Shown piece by piece: positions 7,236 through 16,157 of a stretch of 64,000 nt of DNA. Numbering within the stretch: the first letter of the stretch is position 1; each line of letters opens with the position of its first letter. The notes under the pieces are model-generated. The model was not told where the DNA came from, made no database searches, and saw only the letters and a list, made by a program, of their open reading frames with translations. The translations under genes and the position numbers were made by a program. The DNA is from Psychrosphaera haliotis (lineage in GTDB: Bacteria; Pseudomonadota; Gammaproteobacteria; Enterobacterales; Alteromonadaceae): positions 1 through 64,000 of the forward strand of contig NZ_BAAAFQ010000010.1 in assembly GCF_039523615.1 (NCBI RefSeq). Reading direction: 5' to 3'.

Positions 7236-8303
7236 TTATTTGTGATATTTAGGGCTGTAATCCACAACGGCATTAATAAATGCGCCAGCATTTTCAGGTG
7301 TCACTTCAGGTGTAATACCGTGACCTAAGTTAAATACGTGGCCTGTGCCTTTGTCACCATAATCAGCAAGAATGGTTTGTACTTCTTGGCGAATACGATC
7401 TGGCGTTGCGTATAACATTGAAGGGTCCATGTTACCTTGAAGTGCAACCTTACTACCTACACGATCACGTGCTTCAGCAATATTGATCGTCCAGTCTAAA
7501 CCTAACGCATCACAACCCGTTGCTGCCATTTTTTCTAACCACTGACCGCCATTTTTAGTAAATAGCGTCACTGGCACTTTACGGCCTTCATTTTCACGTG
7601 TTAAACCATCAATGATTTTGCTCATGTAGTTTAGTGAAAACTCTTCGTAGTCACGCGGCGTTAATACACCACCCCAAGTATCAAAAATCATAACTGATTG
7701 CGCACCAGCGGCAATCTGAGCATTCAAATAGCTTGTTACTGAATCCGCTACCTTATCAAGCAATTGGTGCATCATCTTAGGCTCTGAATACATCATGCCT
7801 TTTACTTTAGAGAAGGTTTTAGTACCGCTACCTTCAACCATGTACGTCGCCAGTGTCCAAGGGCTACCAGAAAAACCAATTAAAGGTACTGATCCGTTTA
7901 ATTCTTTACGAATAGTACGAACCGCATTCATTACATATTGTAATTCACCTTCTGGGTCTGGGATTGGTAACTTATCAATGTCTGCCTTTGAACGAATTGG
8001 GTTTTCAAAACGTGGGCCTTCGCCTGTTTCAAAATAAAGGCCTAAACCCATTGCATCAGGAATGGTTAAAATGTCAGAAAACAGAATAGCCGCATCTAAC
8101 GGGTAACGACGCAACGGTTGCATAGTAACTTCACATGCTAGCTCTGCGTTTTTACACAAAGACATAAAGTCGCCAGCCACAGCACGAGTCGCTCTGTACT
8201 CAGGTAAATAGCGTCCCGCTTGGCGCATCATCCATACTGGTGTTCTGTCTACAGGCTCTTGCATTAAGGCACGTAAATAACGATCGTTCTTTAATTCTGA
8301 CAT
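7236..8303 (-). CDS. hemE: Uroporphyrinogen decarboxylase HemE
   Basis: Decarboxylates the four acetate side chains of uroporphyrinogen III to give coproporphyrinogen III, in haem synthesis in the cytoplasm. 355 residues, the usual length. The N-terminal signature RTPVWMMRQAGRYLPEYR contains the substrate-binding arginines. The AILFSDILTIPDAMG block contains the essential aspartate. The FDTWGG and GHGITPEVTPEN motifs are intact. It lies downstream of nudC as in E. coli, but a 305-base gap separates them, so hemE probably has its own promoter in that gap. Confidence 0.97.
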   Translation of the reverse strand: MSELKNDRYLRALMQEPVDRTPVWMMRQAGRYLPEYRATRAVAGDFMSLCKNAELACEVTMQPLRRYPLDAAILFSDILTIPDAMGLGLYFETGEGPRFENPIRSKADIDKLPIPDPEGELQYVMNAVRTIRKELNGSVPLIGFSGSPWTLATYMVEGSGTKTFSKVKGMMYSEPKMMHQLLDKVADSVTSYLNAQIAAGAQSVMIFDTWGGVLTPRDYEEFSLNYMSKIIDGLTRENEGRKVPVTLFTKNGGQWLEKMAATGCDALGLDWTINIAEARDRVGSKVALQGNMDPSMLYATPDRIRQEVQTILADYGDKGTGHVFNLGHGITPEVTPENAGAFINAVVDYSPKYHK

Positions 8304-8482
8304 TAATTATTCTCTTTTAAACTGAATAGCAACTATCTACTACAACTCAACGAGTTTATTAACCATAGAGGTTAACGCTAAATTTTCTAGGCGGGATTCT
8401 ACCAGAATGCACGGATTGTCTCCATAGAATGAAAGTGTATAAAAATTCATTTTTTTATTCTAAATCAATCATAGGTTATTTC

Positions 8483-8511
8483 TTGCACACTGATCTAGCT
8501 GGTGCTATAAC
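8483..8511 (+). promoter_or_regulatory. Sigma-70 promoter of a putative small RNA
   Basis: TTGCAC, a 17-base spacer, then TATAAC, on the plus strand between two minus-strand genes. No protein-coding start follows; an intrinsic terminator follows about 70 bases later. Confidence 0.5.
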
Positions 8512-8517
8512 TACTCT

Positions 8518-8600
8518 GCGCTCAAGAAAAACCATAATAAAACTCATTTAAATGAGCTCACGCGCTAGAAAAATTCGGCCACTCTTAGGAGTGGTTTTTT
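8518..8600 (+). ncRNA. Putative small regulatory RNA between hemE and nudC
   Basis: Predicted transcript of about 83 nt, bounded by the promoter just upstream and by a perfect CCACTC-TTAG-GAGTGG hairpin followed by six T. The body contains a 14-bp palindrome (CTCATTTAAATGAG) and an unstructured A-rich stretch. It has no ORF of meaningful length. The architecture (promoter, A-rich seed-like region, terminal hairpin plus U-tract) is that of an Hfq-binding RNA. No known family is recognised. The terminator hairpin might instead belong to nudC on the other strand, but on that strand it lacks an immediate U-run. Confidence 0.4.
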
Positions 8601-8608
8601 CTTTTCTG

Positions 8609-9427
8609 CTACCTTCTAACTAACTTCTTTGTAAATTCAATAAGCTGACCTGATATGGTTTTTGCTGGCGGAGTTTGTGGCAAGTCGTCAAATTCAAACC
8701 AATCAGCTTCCGCAATCTCGTCATCACAAATATTTAATTCGCCTGAGTCATACTCAGCAACAAAACCACACATCAACGAATGAGGAAAAGGCCAAGGCTG
8801 ACTTTTCACATATTTGATATTTTTAACTTTAATACCCACTTCTTCCATCACTTCACGATGAACCGCTTGCTCTAACGTTTCTCCGCTTTCTACAAAACCA
8901 GCCAATACACTAAACAAGGTTGACGCCGTGCGTGTATGTTTAGCTAACAAAATCTTTGAGCCTTTGCGAATAGCAACAATGATAACGGGCGAAATGCGAG
9001 GGTAACAGCGGTGCTTACATGGATCGCACTGTGTAGCCAATTCCCAGTCAATAATTTTCATAGGACCGCCACACTGTCCACAGTATTGATGGGTCTTTAA
9101 AAATAACTGAACTTGATAGGCTCTAGCCGCAAATTCAAAAAGTTCGTTTTGCTCAAACAATACATTCCTAAGACCAACAAACTCATCAAGCTGCTCCTCT
9201 TGACTAGCCTGTGCTATTTCATCAAAGCTAATGGTGTAAACAGGCTCACCTTCATACTCACCAATTTTATGAACAACCTCTGGCTTAGCTAGATTTATAG
9301 CAAGATCATCAAGCCGCCCAAAAGGAATTTTGTTTCTTGGTGCAGGCAAATAAATTTGGTGACTTGAAATAACGCACCACCAGCCTTCTAATTCTGTTGA
9401 AAATGGAATACTGTGTTGAATCATCAT
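8609..9427 (-). CDS. nudC: NAD(P)H pyrophosphatase / RNA-decapping hydrolase NudC
   Basis: Hydrolyses NAD(H) and removes NAD caps from RNA 5' ends. It has a four-cysteine zinc ribbon (CGQCGG and CDPCKH, about residues 103-125). This is followed by the Nudix box GFVESGETLEQAVHREVMEEVGI-like segment at about 172-194, and the NudC-specific SQPWPFPHSLM motif, which reads the nicotinamide. The start is ATG at 9427 or the adjacent ATG at 9424; GAAGGA lies 3 or 6 bases upstream respectively. The frame extends 8 codons further upstream without support. Divergent from rsd, the same neighbourhood as in E. coli. Confidence 0.95.
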   Translation of the reverse strand: MMIQHSIPFSTELEGWWCVISSHQIYLPAPRNKIPFGRLDDLAINLAKPEVVHKIGEYEGEPVYTISFDEIAQASQEEQLDEFVGLRNVLFEQNELFEFAARAYQVQLFLKTHQYCGQCGGPMKIIDWELATQCDPCKHRCYPRISPVIIVAIRKGSKILLAKHTRTASTLFSVLAGFVESGETLEQAVHREVMEEVGIKVKNIKYVKSQPWPFPHSLMCGFVAEYDSGELNICDDEIAEADWFEFDDLPQTPPAKTISGQLIEFTKKLVRR

Positions 9428-9567
9428 TGTTCCTTCGCGGTTAAAAACCAATGAATACTAGTGTAAACCGAAACATCGAACTTTCGTTATGCTAAATCTA
9501 AATTTATGTCTTATAATTTTGAATAACATACGGAAAACAACAGTACTTTCAAAGAGGAAGACAAAAA

Positions 9568-10035
9568 ATGTTAACTCGGCAGGAACAATCAGAACAAAAA
9601 TATGGCGGCGCTAACACGGCTATCGATTCATGGTTAGCGGAGCGACAAGACTTGCTTGTGAAGTATTGTCAGCTAGCGGGTCTTCCACCTTTTGAGTCAA
9701 ATAAAAACTCGCTTCCTGATCATGGAGCCATCACTAACTTTTGCCAAATAATGATCGATTACTTATCAGCTGGTCATTTTGAAATTTACGACAATATTGT
9801 TAATCAATGTACTGAACATGGCAAAAACAGCGCCGAGCTAGCAGAAAGAGTGTATCCATTAATTACAGAAACGACGGAGTCGCTTGTTGATTTTAATGAT
9901 AAGTACGCCAACTTGCCTTCAGACAAAGAATTAACAACCTTTGACTATGACCTATCTGAACTAGGTAAAACATTAGAACAGCGCATGGAATTTGAAGACG
10001 AGCTTATTCATATTCTTTACAGTAAACATAGCTAA
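9568..10035 (+). CDS. rsd: Anti-sigma-70 factor Rsd (AlgQ family)
   Basis: Cytoplasmic four-helix protein that binds domain 4 of RpoD and shifts RNA polymerase towards alternative sigma factors in stationary phase. 155 residues, against 158 in E. coli. The conserved IDSWLAERQDLLVKYCQL helix and the DYLSAGHFEIYD signature, which contacts sigma-70, are present. A good ribosome site (AGAGGAAG) lies 9 bases before the ATG. It is divergent from nudC. Because this window carries sigma-54-type promoters, an Rsd that frees core polymerase is a relevant neighbour, but no direct link is shown. Confidence 0.93.
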   Translation: MLTRQEQSEQKYGGANTAIDSWLAERQDLLVKYCQLAGLPPFESNKNSLPDHGAITNFCQIMIDYLSAGHFEIYDNIVNQCTEHGKNSAELAERVYPLITETTESLVDFNDKYANLPSDKELTTFDYDLSELGKTLEQRMEFEDELIHILYSKHS

Positions 10036-10154
10036 ACCAAGGTTAACTTATAAACCCTGCCTCAATCTATCATTGGGGCGATACAAGGCTATTTATTATT
10101 AACCTAGTAACGTAAAATACAGGCAATACTCATTAATGGATAATTGCGCTTAAA

Positions 10155-11447
10155 ATGAAGTTCTTGCTCAAACTGTTTAGCGTTTGCGTGTTTTTTGTAT
10201 TGCTCATTGTTATCGCAGCAATTTCATTAAAACCCATCACACTCACTAACCAAACATTAACACCTATTCAAGTTGCGGCAGCAAAGCACTCTCTACAGCG
10301 CCTACTAACTGAGCTCAAAAAAGAGTCTGCTCATATCAACATCGTTTTGTACCAAACTGAACTGGACGCTCTATCAGATTTAGCCGCTCATACGATTAAC
10401 AATGCCAATTTTGAAAACTATATTTCAGCTCAAACTTTTACTACCGCAGTCAGTTATAACCTAAGTCAGCTATTTAAAATTCAGCAGCAAGACTTTTATA
10501 TCAACGCCTACTGTTCAATGTCACAACAAGATTCAAAGTTTTCCGTAGAGCACTGTAAATTAGGCAGCATACCCATTCCGCAGTTTATTGCTGAACCATT
10601 ATTATTTGGCGCGTTAAAACATTACTTACCTAGCGATTCTGCGCAGCTTGCTCAACATCTATTTGAGCAATTTAGTATTCAGCCGAATGCATTGGCATTG
10701 AGCGCCAGTAGGCCTCCTTTGTTAATCACCAAAGTAAGAGAGTCTTTAAACTCAATCAAACAACAAGCCACGGATTTTGCCGTTGGCTCCAAGTTTAATA
10801 CGGATAAGTTTTACGAATATATAAGCGTGCTGGAAAATAACAAAAACAACAGCAATCAGCTTGCCTATTTCATTGGCCTATTGTTTGAAAAAGCCAGAAG
10901 CAACATGATAGCTCAGCCTTCGTTAAGTGCTGTTCGTGAAAACCGTCACGCCCTCTGGGCACTGGCCACCTATTTTGGTAATCGTCGTTTCGCAAAAATA
11001 GCCGGGTTATCAATGCCTAGCACTATAAAGCCAAATCAAACGCCAGTTCTACGAACGCGCCAAGACTTAAGTTTGCACTTTTTATACTCAGCCATTCTTG
11101 AACAATTAGGTGGTAAACAAATAGGGCTAAACATTGGCGAAATAAAAGAACTGTATGATGCAAACGAAGGTGGCAGTGGTTATAGTTTTGCAGACCTTGC
11201 AGCTGATAAAGCCGGACTCAGCTTTAGCCAGTTTGTGGTTTACAGCGAACAAAAAGCAAGACAAGCACAGCAAATGTTAGCTGGCATAAAAGAAGAAGCG
11301 GTATTTTTCCCGCAAATAAACAAATTACCAGAAGGTTTGTCAGCAATACAATTCCAACAAGAACTCGGCAACAAGCACTCAGCACAATATAAAGTTCTTG
11401 AGCGCATTATAGATAATCGGATAACCGAGTTACCGCTTTACCAGTAG
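10155..11447 (+). CDS. Conserved envelope protein of unknown function
   Basis: Not assigned. 430 residues with one N-terminal hydrophobic segment (LFSVCVFFVLLIVIAAISL, about residues 7-25), so it is either anchored by a signal anchor or exported to the periplasm. The rest is mainly helical and soluble. A glycine-rich ANEGGSGYSFADLAADKAG stretch lies near residues 335-353 and is the most motif-like part. I recall similar proteins as uncharacterised in other Alteromonadales, but cannot name a family. It follows rsd on the same strand after 119 bases and is closed by a hairpin terminator. Confidence 0.8.
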   Translation: MKFLLKLFSVCVFFVLLIVIAAISLKPITLTNQTLTPIQVAAAKHSLQRLLTELKKESAHINIVLYQTELDALSDLAAHTINNANFENYISAQTFTTAVSYNLSQLFKIQQQDFYINAYCSMSQQDSKFSVEHCKLGSIPIPQFIAEPLLFGALKHYLPSDSAQLAQHLFEQFSIQPNALALSASRPPLLITKVRESLNSIKQQATDFAVGSKFNTDKFYEYISVLENNKNNSNQLAYFIGLLFEKARSNMIAQPSLSAVRENRHALWALATYFGNRRFAKIAGLSMPSTIKPNQTPVLRTRQDLSLHFLYSAILEQLGGKQIGLNIGEIKELYDANEGGSGYSFADLAADKAGLSFSQFVVYSEQKARQAQQMLAGIKEEAVFFPQINKLPEGLSAIQFQQELGNKHSAQYKVLERIIDNRITELPLYQ

Positions 11448-11451
11448 GCAT

Positions 11452-11480
11452 AAAAAAGGCGCTTAATGCGCCTTAATATT
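11452..11480. terminator. Bidirectional terminator between two convergent genes
   Basis: GGCGC-TTAAT-GCGCC hairpin flanked by six A on the left and an AT-rich tract with five T on the right. It lies between the convergent unknown envelope gene and fkpA. Confidence 0.75.
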
Positions 11481-11509
11481 TTTATTCAAACTGCAATCGC
11501 AATGATTAA

Positions 11510-12253
11510 TTACTTAGTTGCAGGTGCTTCAGGTGCTTTTTGGATATCAAATAATTCAACTTCAAAAATAAGCGCTGAATGTGCTGGAATAGAACCCGCC
11601 GCACGTGCGCCGTAACCTAGCTCAGACGGAATGTAGAACTTGTACTTAGAGCCTTTGCTCATGTACTGAAGGCCTTCAGTCCAACCAGGGATAACACGAT
11701 TAAGTGCAAAGCTGATTTGCTCGCCACGATCAACAGAAGAGTCAAAAACAGTACCGTCAATTAGTGTACCGTGATAATGAACAGTAACCGTGTCAGCAGC
11801 AGCTGGCTTCTCGCCTTCCGCTTCTTGTAATACTTCATACTGAAGACCAGACTCAGTTACAGTCACTTCGCTACGCTTTGCATTTTCAGCTAAAAACGCA
11901 GTACCTTCTGATTTCGCCGCTTCAGTTAATTCTTTTTGACGCTCCATGCCACGTTTACGAACGTCTGCTTCTAGCGCATTCATAACCGTTTCAATTTCTT
12001 CGTCGCTTAGTTGAACTTTGTCAGATAGAGCGTCTTCAATACCGCCTAAAATCAAATCTTTTTTAAGCTCAATACCAATCTCGCCATTTTTCTCTAAGTT
12101 GTTATTTAAATAACGACCCATAGACGCACCAAGCGCATAACTCTGTTTGTCAGCATCAGTCTCAACTTTAACTTGAGCTTTCTCTGCATTACCACACGCA
12201 CCTAAAAGTGCTACTGCTGCTGCAATTGCAGTTATTTTTACTGCTTTATTCAT
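11510..12253 (-). CDS. fkpA: FKBP-type peptidyl-prolyl isomerase lipoprotein (FkpA/Mip type)
   Basis: Cis-trans prolyl isomerase and chaperone of the periplasm. The N-terminus is a lipoprotein signal with lipobox LLGAC (Cys20), so it is predicted to be lipid-anchored, unlike soluble E. coli FkpA. Residues about 30-130 form the helical dimerisation domain (SYALGASMGRYL, LILGGIEDAL). Residues about 140-238 are the FKBP domain, with the active-site residues in VHYHGTLIDGTVFDSS, VIPGWTEGL, YGARAAGSIPAHSALIFEVEL. It lies near slyX and yheV, as fkpA does in E. coli. Confidence 0.93.
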   Translation of the reverse strand: MNKAVKITAIAAAVALLGACGNAEKAQVKVETDADKQSYALGASMGRYLNNNLEKNGEIGIELKKDLILGGIEDALSDKVQLSDEEIETVMNALEADVRKRGMERQKELTEAAKSEGTAFLAENAKRSEVTVTESGLQYEVLQEAEGEKPAAADTVTVHYHGTLIDGTVFDSSVDRGEQISFALNRVIPGWTEGLQYMSKGSKYKFYIPSELGYGARAAGSIPAHSALIFEVELFDIQKAPEAPATK

Positions 12254-12384
12254 GTTCTCTCCATTATTCTTATAAATCTAATGCTACAGTTTTCAATTCG
12301 TTGTAGCCTATACTAGCGAGTATCAATGTAAAGAAAAACCCCAAAACGCTCTAAAAACCAGCGACCAATAGATAGAGGTTAAAT

Positions 12385-13629
12385 TTGAGAGTTAAAAATC
12401 TTTTTTCATCAATGGTAATTATCGCGACTACGTTAATAAGTGGTTGCCAACCAGCAGGTGACAAACCTAAGCAACAGTTTGATCACGCTCAATCCGGCGC
12501 GTTTGCGGCCAGTATTTCAAATTCTGGTCAATACTCCGTTGTCTCTACCTTATATCATGGGGTAGCTTTGTGGGATCTCAATGCTAACGGCGCAAAATAT
12601 CAATGGTCGCATGACATAGAGCAAAAGCCACTTACCTTTGACGAGGGCGAAAGCACCTCAATTATGAGCAACAGCAACGTTATTTTTGCCATTGCCATTG
12701 CCGACAATGACTCACATGCAGTGCTCGCCGATAAACATAACTTCTCTTTGTGGGACATTAACACCGGCGAAAACACAGGCTTTTGGCAAGTCCGAAAGTC
12801 AAAAGTTCAAATTAATAAAGACGACACATCAAATGCTTGGGTGAATCGAAATAACCCAGCGTCCGATGAGCCTAAAGCATCGCAAATAACCGTGTTAGAC
12901 AGAACCAAGTGCATCAATGTAAATGAGAGCAACGGCGAACAATGCATGATGTTAGGGACAATTAGAGCCGTAGATGTTTCTGACAACGGTAACAGCATTG
13001 TTATTGGTAAAAGCAACGGCATGGTTACGCACATCACCTTAGAAAGCGGTCGTCGTTTAGAATTCCTTGGCCATCAACGTGACTTACTCGATGAAAATGG
13101 CGAAGCAATACAAATAAACAACGCAATAAACAGTATTGATATGTCGCCTAATGGTAAGTATGTGCTCACTGGCTCAAGCGACCAAGCTGCTTACTTGTGG
13201 GATACGACAAGCGGACAAGTGGTGCATAAATTTAGACACAGCAGCCGTGTTATTCACGTCGCGTTAGATCCAAAAGCGCGTTACGCCTTTACCGCAGACA
13301 GTAAAAAACAAGCTCGAATATGGGACTTAAAAACCGGTAATGCTATTTCAAATCTCGACTTTATTAATCGCCAAGAAATATTCTCAAGTGCGCGCTTTAG
13401 TGAAAATGGAAAGTGGTTATTAACCGGCGCACCTACACGTCAATTAACGCTGTGGGATGTAAAAACAGGCAAACAACTGCAACAATGGCACGTTACACCA
13501 AGGAAAGGCTCACGCCCTCAAAGCGCGGTAGTGTATAGTGCCAGCTTTATAAATAATGAAACCCAAGTAATCAGCGAAAGCTCAGCTGGGTTAAGTGAAA
13601 TATGGGACATTGCTCGTGAGCACAGATAA
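12385..13629 (+). CDS. WD40-repeat lipoprotein
   Basis: 414 residues. The start is TTG, supported by a GAGG ribosome site 6 bases upstream. A signal peptide ends in the lipobox LISGC (Cys21), so the protein should be lipid-anchored in the envelope. The remainder is a beta-propeller. At least five WD-type blade ends are visible: ALWDLNANG, SLWDINTGE, YLWDTTSGQ, RIWDLKTGN, LTLWDVKTGK and EIWDIAREH. It is probably a protein-interaction scaffold; the partner is unknown. Its 3' end overlaps the start of slyX by 14 bases, so the two are probably co-translated. Confidence 0.88.
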   Translation: MRVKNLFSSMVIIATTLISGCQPAGDKPKQQFDHAQSGAFAASISNSGQYSVVSTLYHGVALWDLNANGAKYQWSHDIEQKPLTFDEGESTSIMSNSNVIFAIAIADNDSHAVLADKHNFSLWDINTGENTGFWQVRKSKVQINKDDTSNAWVNRNNPASDEPKASQITVLDRTKCINVNESNGEQCMMLGTIRAVDVSDNGNSIVIGKSNGMVTHITLESGRRLEFLGHQRDLLDENGEAIQINNAINSIDMSPNGKYVLTGSSDQAAYLWDTTSGQVVHKFRHSSRVIHVALDPKARYAFTADSKKQARIWDLKTGNAISNLDFINRQEIFSSARFSENGKWLLTGAPTRQLTLWDVKTGKQLQQWHVTPRKGSRPQSAVVYSASFINNETQVISESSAGLSEIWDIAREHR

Positions 13630-13843
13630 ACTTCAAGAATTAACTACTCGAGTTGAGTCATTAGAAAGCCAAATATCGTTTCAAGAAGATACGATTGATC
13701 AGCTCAATGCTGAGATCACTGCACTGAACTTGTCGCAGGCGACGCTTAAAAGACAAATAGAACTGCTTGCGCAAAAGATTACCCAAGATAAGGGCTCTGC
13801 GGTAGCGGACCAGTCGGAAGAAACGCCTCCACCACATTACTAA
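13616..13843 (+). CDS. slyX: SlyX family protein
   Basis: 75-residue coiled-coil protein ending in ETPPPHY, the exact C-terminal signature of E. coli SlyX (72 residues). The GTG at 13616 gives the right length; a longer frame from 13595 reads through the end of the WD40 gene. Heptad-like leucine spacing runs from residue 5 to about 55. Its biochemical function is not established. It lies near fkpA and yheV as in E. coli. Confidence 0.9.
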   Translation: MSTDKLQELTTRVESLESQISFQEDTIDQLNAEITALNLSQATLKRQIELLAQKITQDKGSAVADQSEETPPPHY

Positions 13844-13894
13844 GCACTAATAAATTACTGATCAGTAATAAATTATTCAACGCTAGCCAAAAGG

Positions 13895-14101
13895 CTAGTC
13901 TTCAGGCGTAAACACACCAATGACTTGTTCAAATTGTCTGGTTGCGCCTTGAACAGCACCTTCTGGTTGAGTCATTTGGTGACCACAAGATTTACACTCA
14001 ACTTTTTCAACGTTGTTCTCAATAAACAACATCATGGTATCCATGCTTTTACATTCAGGACACGTTGCACCTGCAATAAAACGCTTTTTCTTTTGTGTCA
14101 T
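13895..14101 (-). CDS. yheV: YheV family zinc-ribbon protein
   Basis: 68-residue protein matching E. coli YheV: KKRFIAGATCPECKSMD, VECKSCGHQM and a C-terminal EQVIGVF. The two CxxC pairs should bind one zinc. The ATG at 14101 matches the family start, and GGGTAG precedes it; 8 extra upstream codons are not needed. The stop codon lies within a CTAGCC-AAAA-GGCTAG hairpin that may help end the transcript. Function unknown; the slyX/yheV/yheS neighbourhood is conserved in enterobacteria. Confidence 0.9.
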   Translation of the reverse strand: MTQKKKRFIAGATCPECKSMDTMMLFIENNVEKVECKSCGHQMTQPEGAVQGATRQFEQVIGVFTPED

Positions 14102-14240
14102 TTTTCTACCCAAAACTAAATTCAACTTCCATAACCGGAAGGACGCGGTATTTAAACAAAAAACACGCCCTTTGGGTATACGTTTTGTTACGCAAGATAT
14201 ACCATTCTATGGTTAATTTTTTAGGAACCTTACTTTCTCT

Positions 14241-16157
14241 ATGCTGCAAATTTCACAACTTGACTTACAACTTGGCAATAAAGTTCTTTTTCAACAAGCC
14301 TCTGCCACCATTTATCCAGGCCATAAAATTGGTATTGTTGGTGCAAACGGCTGTGGTAAGTCAACGCTATTTAATATGATCCGCGGTGAACTATCTAACG
14401 ACGGTGGTGAAATTTCTTATCCAAAAGCATGGCAACTTGCCTGGGTAAAACAAGAAACGCCTGGCTTAGACAAGTCGGCACTAGAGTATGTTATTGACGG
14501 ACATGAAAAATACTGCAAATTACAAAATGCACTAGCAAAAGCAGAACAAGACAATAATGGTCATGAAATTGCGCAAATACATCATGACTTAGAAACCATT
14601 AATGCCTACACCATTCCAGCTCGTGCAGGCGAAATGCTTAACGGCTTGGGTTTTGATGCAGAAGCTCAAAAGCGTCCAGTTAAAAGCTTTTCCGGTGGTT
14701 GGCGAATGCGCCTTAACTTAGCGCAAGCTCTAATGATAGACAGTGACTGTTTACTGCTCGACGAACCAACAAACCACTTGGACTTAGATGCAGTTATTTG
14801 GTTAGAAAAATGGCTCAACCGATACGAAGGCACCATTTTACTTATTTCTCATGACAGAGACTTTATCGACAACATATGTCAGGGCATTTTGCATGTTGAG
14901 AACAACAGCCTAAATAGCTATACCGGCAACTATTCGACCTTTGAAACACAACGTGCTGAAAAACTAGCGCAACAACAAGCCACCTTTGAAAAGCAACAAA
15001 CTGAAATTAAGCACATTCAGTCGTTTATCGACCGATTTAAAGCGCAGGCCACCAAAGCCAAACAAGCGCAAAGCCGTGTGAAAATGTTAGAACGAATGGA
15101 AAAGATTGCCCCAGCGCATGTTGATTCGCAATTTCACTTTGAATTTAGACCTGCAACCAATATCCCAAATCCTATTATAAAAATGGATCAAGTGGCTGCG
15201 GGTTATGGCGATACGGCAATTTTGTCAAAAATTAGAATGAATCTAGTACCTGGCAGTCGCATTGGCTTGTTGGGTCGAAATGGTGCGGGTAAATCCACGC
15301 TAATAAAAACACTGTCACGTGACTTGCCGCCATTATCGGGTGAATTTGAACATAGTAAACACTTACGAATTGGCTATTTTGCACAGCACCAATTAGACAC
15401 ACTAATACTAGGTCAAAGTCCTGCCGATCATGTTCAGGCACTAGACAATACCATGACAGAGCAAATGGCCAGAGACTACCTCGGCGGTTACGGTTTTAAT
15501 GGCGACCAAGCATTAGACAAAATTGATAACTTTTCTGGTGGCGAAAAAGCGCGGTTAGTTTTAGCCCTCATTGTTTTTCAAAAACCAAACTTATTACTGC
15601 TCGACGAACCAACTAACCACTTAGACATAGAAATGCGTCAAGCGTTGGCTATCGCGCTGCAAGGTTTTGAAGGCGCCATGATACTTATTGCCCATGACCG
15701 TCACTTATTAAAGTCTACCTGCGACGATCTTTACTTAGTAGACAGCGGCCAAGTAGCGCCATTTGACGGCGACTTAGATGACTACCATACTTGGCTTTTA
15801 GACCAAGAGCGTCAGGCTAATCAAAACAAAGAAGAGATAAACGACAAAGCTAACTCTGCAATGGCCAAAAAAGACCAAAAACGCAAAGATGCTGAGTTAA
15901 GAAAAGCCCTATCACCAATAAAGAAAAAAGCCGATAAGTTAGTGTTACAGCAAGAAAAAATGACCAAACGATTGGGCGAAATTGAAGAAGCAATGGGCGA
16001 TACAGAACTTTATACCGAATCAAGAAAGTCAGATTTAAACCAATTACTTAGCGAACAAGCAAGCTTAAAAAGCGAGCTTGACGACATTGAGATGGAGTGG
16101 TTTGAATATGAAGAACAAATGGAAGTGATGAGGAGTGAATATGACGAATCTAATTGA
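14241..16157 (+). CDS. yheS: ABC-F family ATPase YheS
   Basis: 638-residue soluble protein with two fused ABC ATPase domains and no membrane segment, expected to act on the ribosome E-site. The first domain has Walker A GANGCGKST (about residues 34-42), signature FSGGWRMRL and Walker B LLLDEPTNHLD. A helical linker of about 80 residues follows, rich in Gln, Lys and Ala. The second domain has GRNGAGKST, FSGGEKARL and LLLDEPTNHLD. The C-terminal 110 residues are a charged coiled coil. The length equals that of E. coli YheS (637). Confidence 0.95.
   Translation: MLQISQLDLQLGNKVLFQQASATIYPGHKIGIVGANGCGKSTLFNMIRGELSNDGGEISYPKAWQLAWVKQETPGLDKSALEYVIDGHEKYCKLQNALAKAEQDNNGHEIAQIHHDLETINAYTIPARAGEMLNGLGFDAEAQKRPVKSFSGGWRMRLNLAQALMIDSDCLLLDEPTNHLDLDAVIWLEKWLNRYEGTILLISHDRDFIDNICQGILHVENNSLNSYTGNYSTFETQRAEKLAQQQATFEKQQTEIKHIQSFIDRFKAQATKAKQAQSRVKMLERMEKIAPAHVDSQFHFEFRPATNIPNPIIKMDQVAAGYGDTAILSKIRMNLVPGSRIGLLGRNGAGKSTLIKTLSRDLPPLSGEFEHSKHLRIGYFAQHQLDTLILGQSPADHVQALDNTMTEQMARDYLGGYGFNGDQALDKIDNFSGGEKARLVLALIVFQKPNLLLLDEPTNHLDIEMRQALAIALQGFEGAMILIAHDRHLLKSTCDDLYLVDSGQVAPFDGDLDDYHTWLLDQERQANQNKEEINDKANSAMAKKDQKRKDAELRKALSPIKKKADKLVLQQEKMTKRLGEIEEAMGDTELYTESRKSDLNQLLSEQASLKSELDDIEMEWFEYEEQMEVMRSEYDESN

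Noticed and set aside
13854..13869. Perfect 16-bp palindrome ATTACTGATCAGTAAT as an operator
   Set aside because: It lies between the 3' ends of two convergent genes (slyX and yheV), where an operator has no promoter to act on; no T-run for a terminator either.
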